This document shows, in pieces, positions 15,930 through 23,914 of a stretch of DNA of 64,000 nt. Numbering within the stretch: the stretch's first letter is position 1; every line of letters begins with the position of its first letter. Source of the DNA: Neolewinella lacunae (GTDB taxonomy: Bacteria; Bacteroidota; Bacteroidia; Chitinophagales; Saprospiraceae); the NCBI RefSeq assembly GCF_014349155.1, contig NZ_JACSIT010000067.1, positions 175,799 to 239,798 of the forward strand, given 5' to 3'. Below the pieces are notes generated by a model. That model saw only the letters and a list, made by a program, of their open reading frames with translations. It had not been told where the DNA came from and did not search any database. The translations under genes were made by a program, and so were the position numbers.

Positions 15930-18900
15930 ATGACCATTTATGCCCTCCTCGTGGCCGTTTCCGAATACCCGGAAGGCATCACCGACCTGCCCGGCTGCCA
16001 GAACGATCTGCGGGCTTTCAGCGCCTTTTTTGCGGATTACGCGCGGGTGAATGACGTCTCATTCGCGCCCCACACGCTGCTCAACGCCACCGCCACGCGG
16101 CAGGGCGTCATCGAGGCTTTCCAGCATTTTGACCAGGCGGGGCCCGACGATATTTGCCTCTTTTACTACACCGGCCACGGCGCACAAATGCCGGCACCGC
16201 GCGAGTTTTGGGACCAATCGCGCGACCGCAGGTGCGAGACGATGGTGTTGCACGACAGCAGGGGACGGGGAGGCCGGGACCTGGCCGATAAGGAGCTCAG
16301 TTACCTCCTGGCCAAGCACACCCAACAGGCGGGCCACTGCCTGGTAATTGCCGATAGCTGCCACTCGGGCTCCATCAGCCGCCAGACCTCCGGCGTCAAC
16401 CGCACCGTAGCGCCCAACGACACTCCCGTCGGTTTTGCCGATTTTCTGGGGGCAGCTGAGTACAAAGTCGTGGGCGAATACCGCCATCCGCCGCGGGCCA
16501 GCCACGTCACCCTCTCCGCCTGCCGCCCCGAACAGGTGGCCATGGAAATGCCCATTCGCGGGGAGCGCCGGGGCCTGTTCACCAACTTCCTGCTGGAAGT
16601 GCTGGCGGGTGCCGACCTGGCCGAACTCAGCTACCGGGAGGTGATGGACCGCGTCCGGGTGCGGGTGCGCAACCAGTACGCGCGCCAGGATGTGTACTGC
16701 GATGCCACCGGTGCCGGAAGCCTCGCCCAGCGCTTCCTGAACGGCTCCCTGAAACGGAGTCGGGGCATGGTGCTCGATTATGCTGCCGATCAGCAGTGGT
16801 TCATCAACCAGGGCGAGCTCAGTGACGTAATCGCAGGCACCACGGCCCGGGTGCTGGACGGCACCACCGAACGGGAAATTAAGGTACTGCGCACCACCGC
16901 CGGCCACGCCTTCGTCGGGGCCGCCGACTGGCTCCAACCCAGCCAAGCCCCCTACCCGCTGCTGGGCATCGACAAAAAAGGCGCGCCGTTAGCGGTGTAC
17001 ATCGACGCCAAGATGTCTTCCGTCATCCGATCTGCGTTGGTCGGAGAAATCAGCCGGGAAGCCGCTACCCTGGTGCTGACCGACGATCCCGCTACGGCCA
17101 AATACCACCTGGTCCACCTGCCCCATTACGGCGTGAGTGCGGTGCTGCCCGGCGAAGAGCGCCCGGTGTTTGAAAGTGCCCCCGAAGCGAAACCCGGCTG
17201 GGCACCGGCCTTCGTGGAAAAACTCAGCAAAGTAGCCACCTACGAAGCGACCCTCCGCCTGGCACCGGCGGATGCGTCGCTGCCACTGGATGAACTGGTT
17301 GACCTCCGCTTCGAGGCCGTGGCGGTAAACAGTTACGGCGACGAAACGGGCACCCAGGAAATGCCCACGGATGGCCGGGCGGTGTTTTCGTACACCATGG
17401 ACGAAACCGGGGCCGAAATCCCTCCGGCGCTGCGCCTGACGGTCGGCGTCCGAAAAAGCTACCCGGGAGAATTGTACGTCGGGATGCTCTACTTCGACGA
17501 ATCTTTCGGCGTTTCCGGGGCGGCCTTACCGGTGCAGCGACTCACAGCGGCCGATGCGCCCTACCCCACCCGGCAGACGGTGCTGGACGCCGACGGGCAA
17601 GCCTTTGAAGTCAATTTCCTTACCCTGCAACTTCCCGACGTTCTGCAAGGCTGGGGCCTCACGGAAATCACCAATTACCTCAAAGTGATCGTCTCCGAAA
17701 CCGAGTTCTCGCTGGAGGATTACGAGCAGGAAGGACTCGAACAGCAGGCGCAGCTGGACGCGGACGGCAAAGCGATGCGGGGTATGGCCCCAGGGGGCAT
17801 TCAATTCAAAAAACGCCGGGACCGCTGGGCGGTGCGCGATATTCCCTTCGCCATTCACCGGCCGATGGACATCATGCGCGGCGTCCGGATGCAGGGCAGC
17901 GACGGGTTGATGCGCCCCGTAGAAATGATGGAAGGCCCGGAAGAATTTGCCTTCAGCGGGATGTCTATGGATTCCTCCCTGAGCACTGGTCGCTCCGTGG
18001 GCACTTACTACCCGCCTTGCCCGTCCCTCGGCTACGGGATGGAGCCCCTGAGCCTGGTGCATACCCGCAGTGCCCAGGCCAATGAAATGCCCCAGGACTT
18101 GCTCCTACTCCACGGTGTACGCAACGAAGGGGCAGTGACGGCCGCCACGCCCCTCCGCCTGAAAACAGACCTGGGTGTGGGGATGGATACCCTGGCTTTT
18201 GCCTTCGACGAAGAAAGCGGGCGCTACTACCCGGTGGGCTTCCCGCAGGCAGACGGCATGATGCTCATCCAGCAATTACCCGCTGCCCGGCCGGAAGAAT
18301 ACGCGCGCAGCCTGGGCGGCTCCGTCAAACTGTTTTTCCGTAAGGTGATCAACGACTACCTGCCCTGGCCGGTGGGCGAAATCAATAAATTGCGCGCCGC
18401 CACCGTCAACGAAGCCCTCGAGGTAGTGTACGGCAGTGGAGATCCGGCACAGTTGCGCCAGCTGGTAGCTGCGGCCGAAAAACCCATTGCCCTGTTCGTG
18501 CACGGCATCATTGGCGATACGACTACGGCACCAGCCATCCTGCGGCGGGCCAGCTTCGCCGATGGCAGTACATTATACGAGCGTTACGACCTGCTGCTCA
18601 CCTACGATTACGAAAACCTGAAGACCCCATTGGCGGATACGGCCCTGAAATTGCAAGGGCAGTTGCAGGGCATCGGACTGGGCCCGGGCCACGGAAAAAC
18701 GCTGCACATCTACGCCCACAGTATGGGTGGACTGGTGAGCCGCTACTTTATCGAGATCCTGACGGGTAAGCAAGTCGTACAGCGCCTCTTCCAGTTCGGT
18801 ACGCCGAACGGAGGTAGCCCCTACGGCAACGCGGCGCAGTGGCTGACGCCTTTGCTCTCGCGGGCCCTGGAAGGCGGGGCGGCCTACCAGCCCTGGCTCG

Positions 18901-19295
18901 CGCCGCTACTCGGCCTGCGGTGGTTCATTAACGAGGCCCTGGACACTTTACAGGAGATGAAAATCGGTTCCGAATTCCTCAAGGTGCTCAATGAACAGGG
19001 CGACCGGGGGGAGGTGCCGTACCACCTGGTTAACGGAGACATTCGACTCATCCCCGAAACGCGGCCGGAGGATTTATCCTTCTACCAACGTATCCTGGCC
19101 AAACTCGACTGGAAAGACGCCGCCGACAGCATCTTCTTCCAGGCTCCGACGGACGTGGCCGTGGCCGTCACCAGCCAACAAGCGATACCGGGACTGACCA
19201 AACTGCCCACCCCCGTTGGCAGCGATCACATGAGCTACTTCGTCAACGCTGCCGCCATTGAAAGGCTGGAAGCTTACTTGCCGGAGGTTTTTTAG
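15930..19295 (+). CDS. Caspase-like peptidase fused to a C-terminal alpha/beta-hydrolase (lipase-like) domain
   Basis: 1121 residues from the ATG at 15930 (MTIYALLVAVSEYPEG). Residues of about 1-270 form a C14 caspase/metacaspase domain: His83 in YYTGHGAQ and Cys144 in VIADSCHSGS are the catalytic dyad. Residues 280-830 are a long, beta-rich, unassigned middle part. From about 850 there is an alpha/beta-hydrolase: FVHGIIGD as oxyanion region, nucleophile Ser931 in YAHSMGGLVSRY, FGTPNGGSPYG, then likely Asp1075 (APTDVAVAV) and His1100 (GSDHMSYF). No signal peptide is seen, so it should be cytoplasmic. The layout suggests a protease-lipase effector, perhaps activated by cleavage. A CHAT protease gene follows 183 bases later on the same strand. 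Confidence 0.88.
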   Translation: MTIYALLVAVSEYPEGITDLPGCQNDLRAFSAFFADYARVNDVSFAPHTLLNATATRQGVIEAFQHFDQAGPDDICLFYYTGHGAQMPAPREFWDQSRDRRCETMVLHDSRGRGGRDLADKELSYLLAKHTQQAGHCLVIADSCHSGSISRQTSGVNRTVAPNDTPVGFADFLGAAEYKVVGEYRHPPRASHVTLSACRPEQVAMEMPIRGERRGLFTNFLLEVLAGADLAELSYREVMDRVRVRVRNQYARQDVYCDATGAGSLAQRFLNGSLKRSRGMVLDYAADQQWFINQGELSDVIAGTTARVLDGTTEREIKVLRTTAGHAFVGAADWLQPSQAPYPLLGIDKKGAPLAVYIDAKMSSVIRSALVGEISREAATLVLTDDPATAKYHLVHLPHYGVSAVLPGEERPVFESAPEAKPGWAPAFVEKLSKVATYEATLRLAPADASLPLDELVDLRFEAVAVNSYGDETGTQEMPTDGRAVFSYTMDETGAEIPPALRLTVGVRKSYPGELYVGMLYFDESFGVSGAALPVQRLTAADAPYPTRQTVLDADGQAFEVNFLTLQLPDVLQGWGLTEITNYLKVIVSETEFSLEDYEQEGLEQQAQLDADGKAMRGMAPGGIQFKKRRDRWAVRDIPFAIHRPMDIMRGVRMQGSDGLMRPVEMMEGPEEFAFSGMSMDSSLSTGRSVGTYYPPCPSLGYGMEPLSLVHTRSAQANEMPQDLLLLHGVRNEGAVTAATPLRLKTDLGVGMDTLAFAFDEESGRYYPVGFPQADGMMLIQQLPAARPEEYARSLGGSVKLFFRKVINDYLPWPVGEINKLRAATVNEALEVVYGSGDPAQLRQLVAAAEKPIALFVHGIIGDTTTAPAILRRASFADGSTLYERYDLLLTYDYENLKTPLADTALKLQGQLQGIGLGPGHGKTLHIYAHSMGGLVSRYFIEILTGKQVVQRLFQFGTPNGGSPYGNAAQWLTPLLSRALEGGAAYQPWLAPLLGLRWFINEALDTLQEMKIGSEFLKVLNEQGDRGEVPYHLVNGDIRLIPETRPEDLSFYQRILAKLDWKDAADSIFFQAPTDVAVAVTSQQAIPGLTKLPTPVGSDHMSYFVNAAAIERLEAYLPEVF

Positions 19296-19452
19296 TTCAT
19301 AGTTCGTAGTTCATAGTTCATAGTTCATAGTTCATGAGGCGTTTCATGATTACTGATGCAGTAGCGTATGTTTGCGTCAATCGGCTAAACCACCCCTCCT
19401 GAACTACCGAACTACCGAACTACTAAACTACCGAACTACCGAACTACTAAAC
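19293..19452. repeat. Facing arrays of AGTTCAT and GAACTACC short repeats
   Basis: Six copies of the 7-mer AGTTCAT (one AGTTCGT) run from 19294 to 19335, starting in the caspase-gene stop codon. Six copies of GAACTAC(C/T), two of them starting AAACTA, run from 19401 to 19448. The arrays are roughly complementary and so could pair. Confidence 0.85.
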
Positions 19453-19478
19453 TCCCCATCCACCGAACCAATCAAAAA

Positions 19479-20429
19479 ATGCCCGAATTAGAAGCCCATT
19501 TACGCCAACTCACTCTGGATGGCGAACTACGAACGGTAGTGGATTTCCTGCGGGCGCAGGAAGACCACTATCGTACGGACAGCAAATTCCAGAACAACGT
19601 GGGCCAGGTAATGAGCCAATTGCGGGACATTGAAGAGGACGAAATCGGGCAAACCGAAGAGGAAGAAACCATCCAGTTGCGGCGACGGCGCCTGGGGCAA
19701 TCTATTCTCACCCTCCTCTCCGTTCACCGGCGGTCCATTGCCACCATGGTCGCGCCTTTGCCCGTGGCGCCACCCCGGACGGTGCTTCCCGCTCCCCGGC
19801 CACCGACACCCACGTCCGGAACGAACGCTGCGGATGCCCACGAGGTCTTATTCATTGCCTCCAACCCGCGGGACGTGGGCCGCTTGCAAAAGGAAAAAGA
19901 GTTTGCCCAGATCCAGCAGGAGCTGGGGGAGAGCCGCGACCTCTTCCGCCTGCGGATGGCGGAGTCGCTGCGCAGGGAAACGCTCACCAAAAAACTGCTG
20001 GAGGTTAAACCGGCCATCGTCCACTTCTGTGCCCACGGGACGGCGGAGGTGCCGGGCTTTCACCCCGCGGGCATTGTTTTGGAAGACCTGGACCGCAACC
20101 CCGACGTGGTTTCCGGAGAAATCCTGGCGGGAATCTTCAAGCTACTGCTGCGGAAATTCTCCATCCGCCTCGTCTTTCTGAACTGCTGCCTGAGTACCGA
20201 GCAGGCGCGGCAGATCTCCGCCAATGGCATTTACGCCATCGGGATGGCGGAGGAAATCCCCGACAACGTAGCCATCAGCTTTGCTGCCGGGGTGTACTGC
20301 GGGCTGGCCGACGATGAAACCGACATCGAATTTGCCTTCGCCATGGGGCTGAATGCCCTCCACGTAGCGGAGGTGGGTGAAGCGGGCATTCCGAAGCTTT
20401 TCAAAGACGGGCAAGTGGTGGCTGGATAA
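19479..20429 (+). CDS. CHAT-domain protease with N-terminal effector-associated-type domain
   Basis: 316 residues. Residues of about 1-88 are helical with the look of an effector-associated domain (EAD), an adaptor that brings effectors together by like-with-like contacts: LEAHLRQLTLDGELRTVVDF, later RLGQSILTLLSVHR. A Pro-rich linker (90-118) follows. Residues 122-310 are a CHAT-like caspase-fold domain: VLFIASNPRDVGRLQKEKEF, His186 in IVHFCAHGTAE, and Cys237 in LVFLNCCLST. The His-Cys pair is intact, so it is likely an active protease. It lies directly after the caspase-hydrolase gene, with only the short repeat arrays between, so the two may be one system. No sensor NTPase is adjacent. Confidence 0.8.
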   Translation: MPELEAHLRQLTLDGELRTVVDFLRAQEDHYRTDSKFQNNVGQVMSQLRDIEEDEIGQTEEEETIQLRRRRLGQSILTLLSVHRRSIATMVAPLPVAPPRTVLPAPRPPTPTSGTNAADAHEVLFIASNPRDVGRLQKEKEFAQIQQELGESRDLFRLRMAESLRRETLTKKLLEVKPAIVHFCAHGTAEVPGFHPAGIVLEDLDRNPDVVSGEILAGIFKLLLRKFSIRLVFLNCCLSTEQARQISANGIYAIGMAEEIPDNVAISFAAGVYCGLADDETDIEFAFAMGLNALHVAEVGEAGIPKLFKDGQVVAG

Positions 20430-20683
20430 ATTTACGGGGCGCGGCCGCAGGTGCACAGGGGGGTGAAGGAGCGGTGGAGGGCTCCGCCTTAAGTCCGGAG
20501 AACCAGCGTCGCAGCGAGGGTCGGGCTGAGGCCGCAGTGATGCCTGGGAGACCTTCGGTTTCGAGTTCGTCGGGCTGAGGCCGCGACAATACCTGGGAAA
20601 TTTGCCTCTGCGCAACAAAACTTGCCGGCGGGTGGCAAACCTTGGGTTGGCCAACGTACTTTTAGCGCAAATTGATTTGACTC
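20430..20683. other. Repeat-containing spacer upstream of ppk1
   Basis: Holds GGGCGCGGCCGCAGGTGC (20437-20454), a copy of the dispersed GC element. A 15-bp direct repeat TCGGGCTGAGGCCGC occurs at 20521 and at about 20570. TACTTTTA near 20656 is a weak -7-like element for ppk1. Confidence 0.6.
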
Positions 20684-22777
20684 TTGCCTACTGACCTGAT
20701 CCAAAGAGACACTTCCTGGCTCCACTTCAACTTCCGCGTTTTGCAGGAAGCGATGGACAAGCGCGTACCCTTATACGAGCGCATCAAGTTCCTGGCCATT
20801 TACAGTGCCAACCTTGATGAGTTCTACCGGGTGCGGGTGGCCAGTCTGCGGCAATTCAAGAAATTACCGAAAGACCAGCGCAAAGAATTGCTCGACTTCA
20901 AGCCCAAAAGCGAGTTGAAAACCATTCACGCGATGGTCAACCAGCAGCAACAAATTTTCGGGCAGATTTTCGTTGAGGATATCCTGCCGGAGCTGAAGCG
21001 GGAAAACATTCACCTGATCCACAGCTACGAGATGAACGCCGAGCAACAGCAATTTGCGCGGGAGTACTTCATCAAAAATGTGCAGCCCCATCTGGAACTG
21101 TACTGGCTGCCCAGCGCCGAGGAAGCGGGCGTGGGCCTCCCCTTCCTGAAGAATGGCCAGCTCTGTCTGGCGGTAAACCTGACCGAAAATGCAGCATTGG
21201 AGGCCGGTGAGGTGCCGCTGGTGCCCATTCCTACCGATAAGCTGCCCCGCCTGGTGGTACTGCCCAGCCCCGCGGAAACCCCTGATGCCTTCCACGTCAT
21301 CTTTCTTGACAGCATTATGCGCGCCAACCTCGGGTTCTGGCTGAACCGGGGGGTGGAATTTGCCTACAGCTTCAAGTTGAGCCGCGACGCCGAACTGTAC
21401 ATCGATGATGAGTTTGATGGGGAACTGCACCGCAAAATCGAAGCCAGGCTGGCCGAGCGCGAGGATGGCTTGCCCACGCGTTTCCTCTACGATGCCGCTA
21501 TGCCCGCCTGGATCCGCCAACGCTTGAAAGACGTCCTGGATCTTTCCAAATTCGACATGATCCCCGGGGCGCGTTACCACAACTTCAACGACTTTTTCAG
21601 CTTCCCGCTGCCGCCGGGCCGGGAAGACCTGAAGTATGCGGATCTTCCACCGCTGGACCATCCCCACCTGCGGGAGGGCAAAAGCGTGATGCAAACCATG
21701 GCGGCGGGCGACGTGCTGCTCAGCTTCCCCTACCAGCGCTACGATTACATTCCCAAGCTCATCGAGGAAGCCGCCAACCACCCGGAAGTTACCCGCATCC
21801 GCATCACCCTCTACCGCGTGGCGGGCAAATCCGCAGTGGTGACCAACCTCCTCTACGCCCTGAAAATGGGCAAGAAGGTAGAAGCTTTCGTAGAGACCAA
21901 GGCCCGCTTCGACGAAGCAAGCAACCTTTATTGGGGCAAGGAACTCGAAGACGCCGGAGCCATTGTGCGCTACAGTTTCCCCGCCGTCAAAGTCCACACC
22001 AAACTCCTCCACATTCTGCGGGAAAGAGACGGCAAAGACCTGCACTACAGCTACATCGGCACGGGAAATTTCAACGAAAAGACCGCGAAACTCTACACCG
22101 ACCACGCCCTGCTCACCTGCCGCCCCGAACTGGGCAAGGACATCGAACGGGTCTTCCAGTTGCTGCGCGGTAAGTTGATCCTCCCCAACTGCAAACACCT
22201 CCTGGTGGCCCCTTTCAATATGCAGTGGGCCTTCGATAAGTTGGTCGATGAAGAAATCGCCCACGCCCGGGCGGGCCACCACGCCTACTTGTTCCTCAAA
22301 ATGAACTCCCTGGAAGAGCCCGGAATGATCGCCAAAATCCGGGAAGCCGCCGCAGCGGGCGTGGAGGTGCGCATGATCGTGCGGGGCATTTGCTGCCTGA
22401 TGCCCGGTCCGGACGAAAACATCGAGATCATTTCCATCATCGATCGCTTTTTGGAACATGCGCGGATTTTTATCTTTGGCGGCGATGAAGTGGAAAAGGT
22501 GTTCATTGGTTCGGCCGATTGGATGGACCGCAACCTGCACCGCCGGGTGGAGGTGGTCACCCCAGTAGAAGACCCCCTGCTCCGCAAGGAAATCCGCCAG
22601 CTGATGGATTTGCAGTGGCGCGACAATTCCAAAGCCCGGATAATTTCTGCCGAAAGGCTCAATGAGTACCGGACACCGGAGGTCGACGAAAACAGCTTCC
22701 GCGCCCAGTTGGACATCTACGACTACTTCCGGGCGCAATTGGCGATGCACAAGCGACACAAACCGGGCAAGGTCTAG
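20684..22777 (+). CDS. ppk1: Polyphosphate kinase 1
   Basis: 697 residues, the usual length. It transfers the gamma-phosphate of ATP onto polyphosphate through a phosphohistidine. It starts with the PPK N domain (LIQRDTSWLHFNFRVLQEA). The region KVHTKLLHILRERDG followed by YIGTGNFNEKTAKLYTDH carries the conserved catalytic His. VFIGSADWMDRNLHRRVEV holds the second conserved His. The start is TTG at 20684: an in-frame TGA lies only three bases before it and no earlier start exists. The next gene begins 7 bases after its stop. Confidence 0.96.
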   Translation: MPTDLIQRDTSWLHFNFRVLQEAMDKRVPLYERIKFLAIYSANLDEFYRVRVASLRQFKKLPKDQRKELLDFKPKSELKTIHAMVNQQQQIFGQIFVEDILPELKRENIHLIHSYEMNAEQQQFAREYFIKNVQPHLELYWLPSAEEAGVGLPFLKNGQLCLAVNLTENAALEAGEVPLVPIPTDKLPRLVVLPSPAETPDAFHVIFLDSIMRANLGFWLNRGVEFAYSFKLSRDAELYIDDEFDGELHRKIEARLAEREDGLPTRFLYDAAMPAWIRQRLKDVLDLSKFDMIPGARYHNFNDFFSFPLPPGREDLKYADLPPLDHPHLREGKSVMQTMAAGDVLLSFPYQRYDYIPKLIEEAANHPEVTRIRITLYRVAGKSAVVTNLLYALKMGKKVEAFVETKARFDEASNLYWGKELEDAGAIVRYSFPAVKVHTKLLHILRERDGKDLHYSYIGTGNFNEKTAKLYTDHALLTCRPELGKDIERVFQLLRGKLILPNCKHLLVAPFNMQWAFDKLVDEEIAHARAGHHAYLFLKMNSLEEPGMIAKIREAAAAGVEVRMIVRGICCLMPGPDENIEIISIIDRFLEHARIFIFGGDEVEKVFIGSADWMDRNLHRRVEVVTPVEDPLLRKEIRQLMDLQWRDNSKARIISAERLNEYRTPEVDENSFRAQLDIYDYFRAQLAMHKRHKPGKV

Positions 22778-22784
22778 TGGGCCG

Positions 22785-23435
22785 TTGGGTATCTCCCCGT
22801 ACAACTGCTGCCTCATCGGGCAAAAAAATGTTCTTGCCATCAACTTTCTCGCTCACCTCACGCTGTCCCACTTTGACCCCGACCTGCAAACCGGGAACTT
22901 CCTGGGAGATTTCGTTAAAGGCGCCGCCGTCAAACGCTTGCCCGCCGCCATCCAGCGCGGCATTGCGATGCACCGCGCAATTGATCACCTGACGGATACC
23001 GAGCCCGCCGTGCGCACGCTCAACAAGTTGCTTTACCCCCGCCACGGTCGCTACGCCAGCGTAGTGACCGATATTGGCTTCGATTACTACCTCTACCGAC
23101 ACTGGGAAACCTTCGGGCCAACCGCCTTCCCGGCCTTCACCCAATCGGCTTACGCCAACCTCTTTGCCCGGCGGGAAGCCATGACGCCACAAGTCCAGGG
23201 CTACGTCAACCAGATGGTCAAAGACAACTGGCTCCACCTTTACACCACTCCGGAAGGAATGGGCAAAGTATTCGGCCGCTTGGCCCCCCGCCTGAGCCAC
23301 CCGGAGTTGCTGGAGGGCGTAGACCAAATGCTGGTAGATTTCGATGAGGCGTTCAACCAGACCTTTCTGGCCTTGTTTCCCCGCTTGCAAACCCTGGCCA
23401 ATGCCTACCGAACGGAACCCACCCCACCCCACTGA
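22785..23435 (+). CDS. Acyl carrier protein phosphodiesterase-like (AcpH/DUF479) protein
   Basis: Shows the AcpH family hallmarks NFLAHLTLSHFDPDLQTGNF, then GDFVKG, AMHRAIDHLTD and FDYYLYRHW. The family removes the 4'-phosphopantetheine arm from acyl carrier protein. No ATG is present in frame. The TTG at 22785 gives 216 residues with about 18 residues before the usual MNFLAHL start; a rarer start just before NFLAHL cannot be excluded. It follows ppk1 closely, and its last 35 bases overlap the next gene. Confidence 0.85.
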   Translation: MGISPYNCCLIGQKNVLAINFLAHLTLSHFDPDLQTGNFLGDFVKGAAVKRLPAAIQRGIAMHRAIDHLTDTEPAVRTLNKLLYPRHGRYASVVTDIGFDYYLYRHWETFGPTAFPAFTQSAYANLFARREAMTPQVQGYVNQMVKDNWLHLYTTPEGMGKVFGRLAPRLSHPELLEGVDQMLVDFDEAFNQTFLALFPRLQTLANAYRTEPTPPH

Positions 23436-23877
23436 TTTACGCCTGACCCGCTTCGCCCCCCAGCTCAACGTGCGCCTGGAAGGGAACAAGCGCATGGTCT
23501 TCTGTGTGATCCGCAAGAAATGGCTGGTGCTGCAGCCCGAAGAGTTCGTCCGCCAACTCCTCCTCCACTTTCTCATCGGCGATATGCGCTACAACCGCAA
23601 CCGCATCACCGTGGAACGCGGCCTGACCATCAATTCCGAAGCCCACCGCACCGATCTTTTGGTGTTCGACCGCGACATGCGGCCCTTCCTGCTCATCGAA
23701 TGCAAAGCTCCGCAGGTTCCCCTCAGCACCGCCGTCTTCCGGCAAGCCGCCAAGTACAACGGCCCGATGCAGGTCCCCTACCTCATGATCTGCAACGGCC
23801 AGGACAGCTACATCGCCGAAATTGATTACCACGCGAACGACTACCGCTTTTTGAGCGCCGTACCAGAGTGGGGCTGA
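23401..23877 (+). CDS. HsdR N-terminal-like (HSDR_N_2) small protein
   Basis: 158 residues from ATG 23401, overlapping the preceding gene by 35 bases. It resembles the PF13588 family, the nuclease-like fold seen at the N terminus of type I restriction HsdR. Visible parts of the PD-(D/E)XK core are RTDLLVFDRDMRPFLLIECK, with the final E-x-K, and FRQAAKYNGPMQVPYLMICN. No helicase or Hsd genes are near, and such stand-alone copies are common in Bacteroidota genomes. Its role is unknown, so it should not be read as evidence of a restriction system. Confidence 0.82.
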   Translation: MPTERNPPHPTDLRLTRFAPQLNVRLEGNKRMVFCVIRKKWLVLQPEEFVRQLLLHFLIGDMRYNRNRITVERGLTINSEAHRTDLLVFDRDMRPFLLIECKAPQVPLSTAVFRQAAKYNGPMQVPYLMICNGQDSYIAEIDYHANDYRFLSAVPEWG

Positions 23878-23914
23878 CCAAAATATACCGGGCACTTCCC
23901 TTACCTTTATCCCT

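Noticed and set aside
19293..19452. CRISPR-like array
   Set aside because: Units are 7-8 bases in direct tandem without spacers.
20864..22843. 659-codon minus-strand frame opposite ppk1
   Set aside because: It is an antisense shadow with no family character; ppk1 motifs are complete on the plus strand.
23401..23877. Type I restriction system
   Set aside because: Only an HsdR N-terminal-like domain is present; no helicase, HsdM or HsdS lies nearby, and such stand-alone proteins are common.
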